Source: Rhodanobacter thiooxydans (GTDB taxonomy: Bacteria; Pseudomonadota; Gammaproteobacteria; Xanthomonadales; Rhodanobacteraceae). Taken from it: a stretch of DNA of 64,000 nucleotides. Both the position numbers and the translations under genes were made by a program. A model generated the notes under the pieces. It was not told the DNA's origin, did no database searches, and saw nothing but the letters and a program-made list of their open reading frames with translations. Shown here one piece after another: positions 53,774 to 61,626 of the stretch (its first letter is position 1; the number at the start of each line of letters is the position of its first letter). The stretch lies in assembly GCF_030291135.1 (NCBI RefSeq), contig NZ_CP127409.1, forward strand, positions 1,674,001 through 1,738,000, given 5' to 3'.

Positions 53774-54445
53774 TCAGAGTCGGGATGCGCTGCGCAGCAG
53801 AATTGCCACGGCGCGTTTTGTGACGTCGGCCGAAACACCCTCGCGGCGTTCAATCTCTATCGCGCCATCGCGGCGCAATAGTGGCCATGCTGCAGCGGTG
53901 GCCTGTTTGGCTTGCCGCTGTGTCAGGTCGAGCGCGCGACGGATCGCACGTTCAAAATCGGTGGGGCTCTGCATATCGGCGAACGCCTTGATGCCGCTTA
54001 GGCGCGCGTCGGGATTCGCAGGGACGGCCACCAGCGAAACTTCGATCAGGTCCAGCGCGTCGATCACTTGCACGCCGCCCACGTTGCGTATGTCCGCGGC
54101 GTTGGCTGTGAATTGCACAGACATCGAGAGACCTCCGATGCGTGCGAGTGCATACGCGCGCTGGCCGGCCTCGGTATCGACGGCAATCCTTCCGGTAACG
54201 CTCAAGCCCACCGCGTCGACCTCGGCCGCCGTGATGGCGCCAAGGGGCTGCAACGGATCATGGTCGGCCAGCAGTGGCACGTTCATGCCGCGCGCGGCCC
54301 AGGTGGCCAACGTGTCGTCGAAAGCGTGCGGGGAGATTACGTCGCCTTGTCGATCGGGCTGCGGCCCGAATGTTGCCGCGTAGCCGGTGAAAGTGCCGGC
54401 AGCAGCAGAGGCGTCGAGTAACTTGGCGTGAAGTAGTTTCAGCAT
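53774..54445 (-). CDS. HK97-family prohead protease (S78)
   Basis: A 223-residue protease with GTFTGYAATFGPQPDRQGDVISPHAF near the N-terminus. The likely catalytic set is His62 (LADHD), Ser107 (GGLSMS) and Glu135 (IEVSLVAVPANPDA), the standard herpes-assemblin-like arrangement. It would cleave the N-terminal domain of the capsid protein encoded directly downstream. Confidence 0.92.
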   Translation of the reverse strand: MLKLLHAKLLDASAAAGTFTGYAATFGPQPDRQGDVISPHAFDDTLATWAARGMNVPLLADHDPLQPLGAITAAEVDAVGLSVTGRIAVDTEAGQRAYALARIGGLSMSVQFTANAADIRNVGGVQVIDALDLIEVSLVAVPANPDARLSGIKAFADMQSPTDFERAIRRALDLTQRQAKQATAAAWPLLRRDGAIEIERREGVSADVTKRAVAILLRSASRL

Positions 54446-54554
54446 GGGGGCCGTCTCGGTCCTGTCGTTAGGGACAGCGTGCCGAGTCGTCTCCGGGCTG
54501 CCTATGTCGCTGCGTGCGCTTCGATGCGTTTGCGTGCGGTTCCGTGCAACGACT

Positions 54555-54842
54555 TCACACGTCGGCGCGCTGGCGCTCGATGAACTCGGCCAGGTCGGCC
54601 AGTCGATAGGTCACGCGGCCGGCGACTTTGTAGAACGCCAGCGGGCAGGAACCGGCGCGCAAGTTGCGCAACGTGCCGGCCGCCAGCCCCACCAATTCAG
54701 CGGCGGCGGGTTCACTCACTCGGCCATCGCCAGTGATGGGGATGGTCGATGCGCGCGCTGTAGCTTCCAGAGTTGCAAGGCAATCGGCGATGCGCTCCGC
54801 TAAATCAGGGACGGCAATGCGCTGGTTATTTGCGGCTCTCAT
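54555..54842 (-). CDS. Small helix-turn-helix DNA-binding protein
   Basis: A 95-residue protein. Residues about 45-90 form a MerR/AlpA-like winged HTH (VSEPAAAELVGLAAGTLRNLRAGSCPLAFYKVAGRVTYRLADLAEFIERQR). The GRVTYRLADLAEFI wing is typical of phage excisionase/AlpA-type regulators. Its ATG overlaps the primase stop (ATGA), and the gene lies just ahead of the capsid segment, so it could control capsid expression or bind the nearby octamer repeats. Confidence 0.75.
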   Translation of the reverse strand: MRAANNQRIAVPDLAERIADCLATLEATARASTIPITGDGRVSEPAAAELVGLAAGTLRNLRAGSCPLAFYKVAGRVTYRLADLAEFIERQRADV

Positions 54843-56857
54843 TCCCCTTGTACCCCTGCACCCGGAACTGGCGCACTGGCGCGCGTTGCCGGCGCTAATT
54901 CGCTGGTTTGCGCTAGTTCTACAACTGGCGCTAACTGGCGCACTGGCGCAACGCTAAATTTCTCCCGTCGATGGCGTGAGTCGTTTAGATATTCCTCGAC
55001 CACAATCCGACCGCTGCGCTGCAGGTCGGTAATTGCCGCCCAGAAGTCCTCGCGCCCACGCGCGCCGCGCAGTGATGCCGGCAGGTCGGGCAGGTTTTCC
55101 AGTACCCGTTGCGTCGTCGCCGGGCCGCTTCGCGCCGCGGGGACGTTCACGCCATCGGCCACTGCGGCCACGATCGCCGCCAGCACCGCGTCGGCATCCG
55201 ATCCGGCCGCGCCGTCGATGTACTCCGCGCGATCGGGGATCAGCACGCCGGAAGGTGTCCACGCGAGCCGGATCGGCGCGGCCTTTGCACCTAGATTGAG
55301 CTTTTCCTGCACCAGCTCTTTGCCGATGCGCGTGTCGACCAGCGCCAGCCGTGAGCGCGCCGAGTTGTGCCAAGCGCTCGAACCGCTGTAACTATTGCCC
55401 TGTGAGCCGAACCGCGCCGCGGCCTTGTCGATGTGAGCCAGCAGCATCACGCCGGCATCGTTTGCGCGCCCCAGTCCGGCCAGCTCACGAATGAAGGTCC
55501 GCACTTGCCGCCGATCATTCTCGGGGCCGTCGTAGGCATCCGATGCATTGTCCAGGATGATGAGGCCGGCACCGCCCACCGCGGCGCGCAGTTCGCCAAG
55601 CGTCGCCGTCGGCACCAGCGAGCGCACGCCGAACGCGGCATGTTCCGTCATCAGCGCGGACAGCCCAGCGCTACCGTCCAGAATCGTCAGCCCGGCCAGC
55701 ACCGCCGCGGCGTCCAACTGGTAGCCCTCGATAATTTTGCGCAGTCGATACCGCACGATCTCCGCGGCATCCTCCAGCGACACGAACAGCACCGGGCGAT
55801 GCTGCACCGTGAGCCCGGCCCAAGGTTGACCGGCCGCAACGTGCGCACCGATGGCCAGCGCAAGGATGCTTTTACCGCTGCCGCCGTGCGAACCGAACAG
55901 GGTCAGATGGCCGGCAGGGATCAGCGGGTTAACGATGAATTGCGGCGGCGCTACGGTCGCGCCCATGACGTCGGCAATCTGCACCGCTTGCAACGTCGGC
56001 CCGGTGGGTGCATTGATTGGCAGCGGCTGGTGGCCGAACAGCTCAGACGCGCGGCGCATGGCTGCCGGATTTTGCCAGCCGTTGCGGGCTGCAGCTGCAA
56101 AAATTGCGGCCGGGCCGGTGGAGTCGTGGCCGATCGTCTCGAACGTATCCGGGTCGGTGTCGGCGTTGTGCTTGTCGCTTGTCGCACTCCATGAGACCCA
56201 CAATTCCCGCCCAGCTTCGCCAAGCGATCGCAGCGCAGCCCCAGCGGCAATCCATTGGTCCCGGCTGTCCGCGTCCAGCACCGTGAGCGCGTCGGCCAGG
56301 TCGGCGAGTAGCTCGGGCGTCGGCTCGATCGTGGTCGACGTTGCGGGGCGATCAGCGACCGGCGCCAGCGCAGCAGCAATAAGCCAAGCGGGCGCCGGTG
56401 CGATCGGGGACAAATCAGCCCACTGATACGCGCAGCCGTCGACCACGGTCGGCGGTGCGACGACGTAGCCACCAGCGCCGCGGACGTCCAGCGCTTTGCC
56501 TACCTTGTCGGCGCTGTTGCGGATCGGTTCGGACGTCGAAAAATAATAGTGAAACCCACCGGATGCGGTGCGCGCGGTCAGCGTCTGCGGCAGCGGGCCA
56601 TGCTCGGCGATCAGTGCGGCGAGTGATTCCGCGCCCGGCTTGCCGTTGGTGTCGACGTCCAGGACGATCACCGGCGCACCGGTGGCAATGCCAATCCCCG
56701 CGGCCGGTGTTTCTGTCCACCACGCGGCGACCGTCGCGGCGTCATTGGTTGCGGCGTTCTGCCAGCCCGGCAACATCGGCAGCTTGCTACCGGGTCGCAA
56801 GGGATGGACGCGCCACCCAGCCGCGGCCAGCTGCGCGGCGTATTCAAGATTGTTCAT
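54839..56857 (-). CDS. Bifunctional primase-polymerase/RepA-like helicase
   Basis: A 672-residue replication protein. The N-terminal Prim-Pol domain is residues about 5-165 (WRVHPLRPGSKLPML, catalytic Asp67/Asp69 in VIVLDVDT, FHYYFSTS, DVRGAGGYVVAPPT). A PriCT-type helical linker follows (ADALTVLDADSRDQWIAAGAALRSLG). Then comes a RecA/RepA-type ATPase with Walker A FGSHGGSGKS (Lys329) and Walker B LIILDNASDAYD. Such proteins initiate satellite and plasmid replication. The 3' end of the gene carries five ACTGGCGC repeats, so an origin may lie inside it. Confidence 0.9.
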   Translation of the reverse strand: MNNLEYAAQLAAAGWRVHPLRPGSKLPMLPGWQNAATNDAATVAAWWTETPAAGIGIATGAPVIVLDVDTNGKPGAESLAALIAEHGPLPQTLTARTASGGFHYYFSTSEPIRNSADKVGKALDVRGAGGYVVAPPTVVDGCAYQWADLSPIAPAPAWLIAAALAPVADRPATSTTIEPTPELLADLADALTVLDADSRDQWIAAGAALRSLGEAGRELWVSWSATSDKHNADTDPDTFETIGHDSTGPAAIFAAAARNGWQNPAAMRRASELFGHQPLPINAPTGPTLQAVQIADVMGATVAPPQFIVNPLIPAGHLTLFGSHGGSGKSILALAIGAHVAAGQPWAGLTVQHRPVLFVSLEDAAEIVRYRLRKIIEGYQLDAAAVLAGLTILDGSAGLSALMTEHAAFGVRSLVPTATLGELRAAVGGAGLIILDNASDAYDGPENDRRQVRTFIRELAGLGRANDAGVMLLAHIDKAAARFGSQGNSYSGSSAWHNSARSRLALVDTRIGKELVQEKLNLGAKAAPIRLAWTPSGVLIPDRAEYIDGAAGSDADAVLAAIVAAVADGVNVPAARSGPATTQRVLENLPDLPASLRGARGREDFWAAITDLQRSGRIVVEEYLNDSRHRREKFSVAPVRQLAPVVELAQTSELAPATRASAPVPGAGVQGE
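54867..54949. repeat. Cluster of five ACTGGCGC octamers (candidate iterons/origin)
   Basis: Perfect copies start at 54867, 54875, 54924, 54934 and 54942, all in the same orientation. Two pairs are head-to-tail with no spacer. The cluster lies in the last 35 codons of the primase gene, in a locally less GC-rich stretch, next to the small HTH gene. Iterated octamers beside a Rep-type gene are typical of initiator binding sites. Confidence 0.55.
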
Positions 56858-57272
56858 CGGGGGTTTCCTCGGTGTCGTGCTGGCGCTCGATCACTTCAAG
56901 CGCGGCAATGGATCGGCAGAGAGCGGTGGACAGACGACGCGCGCCGGACAACGTGGCCAGGTCAGGGACGCATGAGCGCCAGCCCGACGTGATCGCGGCC
57001 ATAGCCCTGCCGTGCCCGGTCACTTCCGCAGCGATGGTTGCCGCGGTCACTGGCGCGGCCTCGACTTCCTCGGGGAGGGTCAAGACCTCCAGCGCGCGCA
57101 GCAGTCCGTCGACTCGCTCGATCAGCCGATAGGTTTCGTCCAGTGACGGGCGTCTCGTTGTTAACGTCGAAGTGGCCTTCGTCAATCCGGCGATTGCGTA
57201 CACGGCACGCTTTGCCGCGTGGAATGCTGGCGATTGCCGGGGCCACGTTTCGGGATCGGGCCGGCGGCTCAC
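56844..57272 (-). CDS. Hypothetical protein, satellite operon
   Basis: A 142-residue helical protein beginning MSRRPDPETWPRQSPAFHAAKRAVYAI, with a central helix pair (LIERVDGLLRALEVLTLPEEVEAAPVTAATIAAEVTG) and an acidic C-terminus. No recognised domain. It overlaps the primase start by 14 nt and the preceding gene by 4 nt, so it is translated as part of the replication operon. Confidence 0.7.
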   Translation of the reverse strand: MSRRPDPETWPRQSPAFHAAKRAVYAIAGLTKATSTLTTRRPSLDETYRLIERVDGLLRALEVLTLPEEVEAAPVTAATIAAEVTGHGRAMAAITSGWRSCVPDLATLSGARRLSTALCRSIAALEVIERQHDTEETPDEQS

Positions 57273-57907
57273 GGCTTCACCGTCCGGGCGATAGATGCGC
57301 GCGCCGCTGCTACCTTTTCCGGCGAGTCCAGCGGCGCGATACAGCGCATCGGATACAGGCGAACCAGCGACGCCACCGCGCGCGCAAACTCACGCATGGC
57401 TGCGCTCGGGTTTTTCACCCAGTCGAACGTGGATAACGTGGGCTGCATCCGCTCGGCGCGCAGGTCGGCCAGCTCGGCGCGCACCTCGGCCAGTTCCGCC
57501 AGCAGCTCGTCGGCGTCCGGTCGGCCTTCTGCGTCAGCTTCCACGTCGTCGGCAAGTTCCCCCAGCACAGAGAGCACCGTCAACCTGTTGCCCCGCATGG
57601 ATGCGTACCAGGCCATGCTGCGGGCGATCAGTTGCGCGGTGGTCTGGCCGCCATAGCCCGGCGTGAGCCACAGTCGAAGCAGGTTCAAGGATTCACGATC
57701 AGCGGCAATGCGCGTCAGGCCCATGATCAAATAGACGGCTATCCATACATCTGCAGCATCGGGCGCGTCCGGTGCATGGCAGTCGACAATAATCGTCCAG
57801 CCTTGCACCTCGGCGTAGTGGTTTCGGTAGACGCCACCGTCGGAATCCATGAGCGGCGCGCAGACGTCCAGCGCTTCCGTTATGGCTTGGAAATTGCGAG
57901 TGATCAT
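57269..57907 (-). CDS. Hypothetical protein, satellite operon
   Basis: A 212-residue protein. The N-terminal half is alpha/beta (YAEVQGWTIIVDCHAPDA, DVWIAVYLIMGLTRIAADRESLNLLRLWL). A coiled-coil region at about residues 130-155 (DELLAELAEVRAELADLRAERM) precedes a helical tail. Function unknown. It overlaps its neighbours by 4 nt on both sides. Confidence 0.7.
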   Translation of the reverse strand: MITRNFQAITEALDVCAPLMDSDGGVYRNHYAEVQGWTIIVDCHAPDAPDAADVWIAVYLIMGLTRIAADRESLNLLRLWLTPGYGGQTTAQLIARSMAWYASMRGNRLTVLSVLGELADDVEADAEGRPDADELLAELAEVRAELADLRAERMQPTLSTFDWVKNPSAAMREFARAVASLVRLYPMRCIAPLDSPEKVAAARASIARTVKP

Positions 57908-58128
57908 GGGCCGACCTCCACAATCATCGCGTTACCCACGATCGCCCACGCGCGCCGGTACATCCAGTCGCGCAGGGCAGGCGGTAGCGGCTGGCCGGAA
58001 GCGAGCCACGCGTCACAATGGCGCAATGCGCGCGCGTCGGCGCCAGGTTCGCCACGTTCGGCGGCTTCGATCAGGCCGGGAGTAACCACGGCATCGGGCG
58101 GGGCGAGGTCGAACGACTGCGCGTTCAT
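57904..58128 (-). CDS. Hypothetical protein, satellite operon
   Basis: A 74-residue protein (MNAQSFDLAPPDAVVTPGLI ... ALRHCDAWLASGQPLPPALRDWMYRRAWAIVG). No recognised domain. The start at 58128 overlaps the stop of the AlpA-like gene, and its own stop overlaps the next start, both as ATGA junctions, which supports it being real. Confidence 0.65.
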   Translation of the reverse strand: MNAQSFDLAPPDAVVTPGLIEAAERGEPGADARALRHCDAWLASGQPLPPALRDWMYRRAWAIVGNAMIVEVGP

Positions 58129-58316
58129 GCCGCGACCTGCTGCGCGTCGACCCATGCGCTGAAGGCGTCGACGTCGATATACACGCGGCGGCCGATGCGC
58201 ACCACAGCGGACTGCAGGCCGTTGGTTGCGGCGTTGAAGATCCACCAGCGCACTTGCGCCTCGGTGAAGGGTGATTCTGCGGCGAACTGGGTCACCGACT
58301 TTAGGTTGCGATTCAT
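58125..58316 (-). CDS. AlpA/excisionase-like helix-turn-helix protein
   Basis: A 63-residue protein from the ATG at 58316 (MNRNLKSVTQFAAESPFTEAQVRWWIFNAATNG). That start has gggag 6 nt upstream; the alternative ATG at 58322 has no spacing to it. The HTH is followed by the wing VVRIGRRVYIDVDAFSAWVDAQ. Proteins of this kind act as excisionase or as the transcription switch of P4- and PICI-type islands. It heads the overlapping replication operon. Confidence 0.78.
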   Translation of the reverse strand: MNRNLKSVTQFAAESPFTEAQVRWWIFNAATNGLQSAVVRIGRRVYIDVDAFSAWVDAQQVAA

Positions 58317-58409
58317 TACCATCTCCCGTTGTTGACCATTGCTGGTCGGTAGGGAGATGGTCGGCGGGGCTGTGTTGTCAGCGCGCCCGGCTATGACAAC
58401 TTTCTGAAG

Positions 58410-59003
58410 CTACTGCGCGGGCTTGCTGATCTTCTTGCGCACGGTGTCGACCTTTTCGTCGATCAGAGGCGCTATCAGTTGAGCGATGGCGCGCGCGCTT
58501 TTGCCCGCGTGCTGGGGCTGCGCCCACTTTTCCTCGGCCAGACGTTGCCACTCGTTCTGGTTGTCCACTGACACACGCTTTCGATCGTCATTGGCGCGTT
58601 TTAGGGGCTTGCGCACGCGTGCGCCGGTGTCGATGACGGCGCGCGCATCGTCAAAGTGAACCGCGTGTTTCATGTGCGCATGGAAGGTGTCTAAGTGGCG
58701 GGCAGCTTCGACCCAGTCCGGCGAGGCCTTGAGTATTTCCGCACTCAGGAAAGCCCACGTGTCGCGCAGATCGTCGCGCAGATCGCTGGCGGGCTCGCGC
58801 TCGATAATACCGGGGGCGATTTCGCGCAACTGGTAGTAGGCCCATTTAATCCGCAGCGCAGGGAAGTGTGCCGGGTCGCGCTTGGCCGCTTCGATCTGAT
58901 CGAAGATATCGCGCTTCGCATCGTTGTCCGGCTGGTCGGCAAGCCATTGGGCGAGTCTGGCGACGACGATGCCCGAGAATCTGGCTTTCAATGCGAAGGT
59001 CAT
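58410..59003 (-). CDS. Hypothetical protein coupled to the integrase
   Basis: A 197-residue protein, MTFALKARFSGIVVARLAQWLADQPDNDAKRDIFDQIEAAKRDPAHFPALRIKWAYYQL and onward, mostly helical with a basic C-terminal part (RVRKPLKRANDDRKRVSVDNQNEW). No recognised domain. Its ATG overlaps the integrase stop by 4 nt, so it is co-translated. A role in excision or partner-phage sensing is conceivable but not shown. Confidence 0.68.
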   Translation of the reverse strand: MTFALKARFSGIVVARLAQWLADQPDNDAKRDIFDQIEAAKRDPAHFPALRIKWAYYQLREIAPGIIEREPASDLRDDLRDTWAFLSAEILKASPDWVEAARHLDTFHAHMKHAVHFDDARAVIDTGARVRKPLKRANDDRKRVSVDNQNEWQRLAEEKWAQPQHAGKSARAIAQLIAPLIDEKVDTVRKKISKPAQ

Positions 59004-60076
59004 TCGTCGTCCCCCAAGAAATTGCCGGCCATGCGTTCCAGTACGCTGCGTGTGTGGTCCCCGGTCATGTGCGAGTAACGACGCGCCATAACCAGCGTTC
59101 GGTGGCCTAGCGCCTCGGCGACCTCTGCCAGGCTCGCGCCGTTCATCGTCAAATAGGAGGCGGTCGTGTGGCGCAGGTCGTGGAAGCGGAAGTCCACCAG
59201 CCCGGCAGCCGTGCGCACCTTCGCCCACGGTTTATCAAGGTTGGCCGGGGCATCATCACTGCGGCCCTTGAACACCCAGCCGGTTTGCGTCGGGTCGCTT
59301 TCCCACTGCTGGCGGATCGCGGCGACCGCAGGCCCGACCACTGGCACGCGCCGCGGCTGCCCGTTCTTCGTGTCACGGAATAGCAACGTCATGCGCTCAA
59401 GGTCGACGTCTTCCCAGCGCAGCGGAAAGATATTTCCTCGACGCGCGCCGGTGGCCAGCGCCAGCATCACGGCGCAATAGATGTTTGGGTCGTCGCTCGC
59501 GCGGCAGGCGGTCAACAGGGATTTGCGCTCCTCGTCAGACAGGAAGCGCACCACGCCCGCGCCTTCGCTGCGCTTCGTGATCGCCAACACCGGGTTAGAA
59601 GGCAACCATCCAAGCTCTTTCCACGCCCACTTACAGACGGCAGACAGGGCGGCCAGATAGCGGTTTACCGTAGCGCCCGACAGCACGCCACCACCACGCG
59701 CGGACGGCTTGGCGGACAGCTCTGCGCGGTAGCTGGCGACCGTCTGCGGCGTGAGTTTGTCCAGCGTCACAAAGCCCGCTTGATCCTTCCACCACTGCAG
59801 CATGGCGGCGACCTTCCCGCCGTCTTTGGCGTTGGGCTTCACGGGGAGATATTCCGTGGTGAATTTTTCGATCAGCTCGCCAAGCGTGCGGCGGCGGTCG
59901 GCCGTGGTCGGCACATAGGAACCGTGGCCCATATCGCTCTCGGCTTTGGCCGCCCAGGCTACCGCGTCGGTCTTGCGCTTGAACGTGCGGCTACGGGGAC
60001 GTTCACCACGCACACGCACACGAGCCTGATAGCTCGTTGTCCCATCGTGTCCCACGCGTCGAACAATAGTGGCCAT
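59000..60076 (-). CDS. int: Tyrosine recombinase/integrase of the satellite
   Basis: A 358-residue integrase. The N-terminal AP2-like arm-binding region (YQARVRVRGERPRSRTFKRKTDAVAWAAKAE) precedes a SAM-like core-binding domain (about 62-160). The catalytic domain has Arg212 (TGARRGN), Lys237, His299 and Arg302 (FHDLRHTTASYL), His325 (LGHRTLVMA) and nucleophile Tyr334 (RRYSHM). All catalytic residues are present. It lies 89 nt from the 3' end of the tRNA-Leu gene it targets. Confidence 0.95.
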   Translation of the reverse strand: MATIVRRVGHDGTTSYQARVRVRGERPRSRTFKRKTDAVAWAAKAESDMGHGSYVPTTADRRRTLGELIEKFTTEYLPVKPNAKDGGKVAAMLQWWKDQAGFVTLDKLTPQTVASYRAELSAKPSARGGGVLSGATVNRYLAALSAVCKWAWKELGWLPSNPVLAITKRSEGAGVVRFLSDEERKSLLTACRASDDPNIYCAVMLALATGARRGNIFPLRWEDVDLERMTLLFRDTKNGQPRRVPVVGPAVAAIRQQWESDPTQTGWVFKGRSDDAPANLDKPWAKVRTAAGLVDFRFHDLRHTTASYLTMNGASLAEVAEALGHRTLVMARRYSHMTGDHTRSVLERMAGNFLGDDE

Positions 60077-60164
60077 GATTGACCCTTGCTGGCTGTTGTG
60101 TCCCGTGAGTGTCCCACGGTCAGAGCAGATCAAACAAGGTAAGGCGGTAAGTTGTTGATTTTAT

Positions 60165-60251
60165 TGGTGCCCGGAGCGGGGCTCGAACCCGCATGGCCTT
60201 GCGGCCGAGGGATTTTAAGTCCCTTGCGTCTACCAGTTTCGCCATCCGGGC
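60165..60251 (-). tRNA. tRNA-Leu (anticodon TAA); hybrid gene, attR
   Basis: An 87-nt minus-strand class-II tRNA: acceptor GCCCGGA/TCCGGGC, A, encoded CCA, anticodon loop around TAA in gacttaaaatccc, variable arm CGGCCGCAAGGCC-type, T arm GCGGG/CCCGC. The sequence from the anticodon loop to the 3' end (60165 to about 60221) belongs to the integrated element. The original 3' half lies at 50811-50868. Confidence 0.94.
60207..60221. repeat. attR core (15 bp)
   Basis: The sequence gagggattttaagtc is identical to 50854-50868. It covers the anticodon loop and the 3' side of the anticodon stem of tRNA-Leu, so crossover took place within the anticodon arm. Confidence 0.85.
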
Positions 60252-60312
60252 GCGGTGTCCGCGGCAAGCTGCGGGCGGGCGCATCGTAGCATGTGCCGCC
60301 TCGGTGACCGGG

Positions 60313-61548
60313 TCAGAACAGGCTCTTGAAGATGTGGATGCCGGCGCTGTACTCGCCGATGATGGTGCCCACGCTGACCAGGAAGAAGTTGAGCAGGGTG
60401 CGCGCCACGCGGTTCTTCCACCAGCCGCTCCAGTGCACGATGTCGTCGCGCAAGGTGTCGAAGTCGACCACCCGCGGGCGGCGCGCCCAGGCTTCGGCCA
60501 TCGCGCTGATGCCGCCGGCGGGGATGCCGGGGCGGAACGGCTTGATCGGTGCGGCGATGAAGGCAGCGACGACGCTGAGCGGATGGCCGCCGGCGACCAG
60601 TGCGCCCAGTGCGGCGAAACCGCCAGTGAACAACACCCAGGCCATCAGCGCCTGCGTGCCCAGCGACGCGTTGCGATGGAACGCCCAGGCGATCGCGGCG
60701 AACACCAGCAGTACCAGCCCGGCGGCCACCCATTTCGGCCAGCGTGCCTTCGGCGGTGAGACGGCAAGCTCGGCGACCTTGGCGGCAGGATCGTCCTGCT
60801 GTTCGCGCAGCAAGGTGCACAGGCCCTTGAGGTGGCCGGCGCCGATCACCACCAGCACGCGGCGGTTTTCCACCCCGGCGGAGCGACCGGATTCCTCGCG
60901 CAGGCGCGCGGCCATGAACGCATCACGCTCGCCGATCAGGCTGTCGTAGAGCGGCTTCGAGCTGCTGGCGAATTCGCTGAACGCACTTTCCAGCAGGTCG
61001 CCCTGTTTCAGCTTCTCGATCTCGCCCTGTTCGATGTCCTCGCGGTCGAACACACTGGCCAGCAGCCCGCCGAGCAGGCCGAAGCGCTGCCAGAAACCCA
61101 CGCTACGCCAGGCGCGCTTGAGCGTGGTGCCGACTTCGCGGTCGATCAGCCACAGTGGCAGGCCACGCTGTTCGGCACCGTCCATCGCCGCCTTCATCTC
61201 GGCGCCGGGCTGGATGCCGGACTGGTCGGCCAGGCGTTTCTGGAACGTGGACAGCACCAGGCTGGCGGCGACCATGCCGGCCTTGCCCTGGCGGATCACC
61301 TTGAACAGGTCCATCTGCTTGAACGCTTCCGGGTCGCGCATGCTCTGCGCGCGGCTGTCGCACAGCTCCACCGCCACGGCGTCGAAGTGTTCGCTGGCCA
61401 GCAAGGCGTCGACCGCTTCCATGCTGCTGCGCGAGACGTGCGCAGTACCCAGCACCACGTATTCCACGCCGTCGCGCCGCACGCGCTCGATCGGCTGACC
61501 CTGCAGGGCGGCAGGCAGCGCGGTGGTTTCGGTTTCGGGAACACTCAT
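60313..61548 (-). CDS. TraB/PrgY-family protein
   Basis: A 411-residue protein from the ATG at 61548 (MSVPETETTALPAALQG). The TraB domain shows VVLGTAHVSRSSMEAVDALL, the first glycine-His motif, and VAVELCDSRAQSM. ESGRSAGVENRRVLVVIGAGHLKG is the conserved GxxH of the domain end. Four or so TM helices follow (WVAAGLVLLVFAAIAWAF, LMAWVLFTGGFAALGALVAGG, VVAAFIAAP, FFLVSVGTIIGEY). The family is metalloprotease-like, named for pheromone shutdown in enterococci; its role in proteobacteria is unknown. Confidence 0.85.
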   Translation of the reverse strand: MSVPETETTALPAALQGQPIERVRRDGVEYVVLGTAHVSRSSMEAVDALLASEHFDAVAVELCDSRAQSMRDPEAFKQMDLFKVIRQGKAGMVAASLVLSTFQKRLADQSGIQPGAEMKAAMDGAEQRGLPLWLIDREVGTTLKRAWRSVGFWQRFGLLGGLLASVFDREDIEQGEIEKLKQGDLLESAFSEFASSSKPLYDSLIGERDAFMAARLREESGRSAGVENRRVLVVIGAGHLKGLCTLLREQQDDPAAKVAELAVSPPKARWPKWVAAGLVLLVFAAIAWAFHRNASLGTQALMAWVLFTGGFAALGALVAGGHPLSVVAAFIAAPIKPFRPGIPAGGISAMAEAWARRPRVVDFDTLRDDIVHWSGWWKNRVARTLLNFFLVSVGTIIGEYSAGIHIFKSLF

Positions 61549-61626
61549 GCGATCAGCAGGCCAGTCGTCGTGGAGAGTCCAAGCATGGGGACGACGGCCA
61601 TGCAGAACAAGCAACGGAGCGGGGCT

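Larger units (their letters stand above)
50854..60221. mobile_element. Integrated phage satellite-like element with its own capsid genes (tRNA-Leu(TAA) site)
   Basis: The element is 9.4 kb and bounded by a 15-bp direct repeat, with the integrase next to the occupied tRNA gene. From the integrase end all core genes run on the minus strand with 4-14 nt overlaps: int, a 197-residue protein, an AlpA-like HTH, three small unknowns, primase-polymerase/helicase, a second HTH, prohead protease, HK97 capsid, and a small-terminase-like protein. Two lipoprotein genes lie at the far end. No portal, large terminase, tail, lysis or CI/Cro-type module is seen, so autonomous phage growth is excluded. The frames are intact, which argues against a merely decayed prophage. 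Confidence 0.8.

Noticed and set aside
50854..60221. Complete prophage
   Set aside because: No portal, large terminase, tail, lysis or lysogeny-control genes, and the element is only 9.4 kb.
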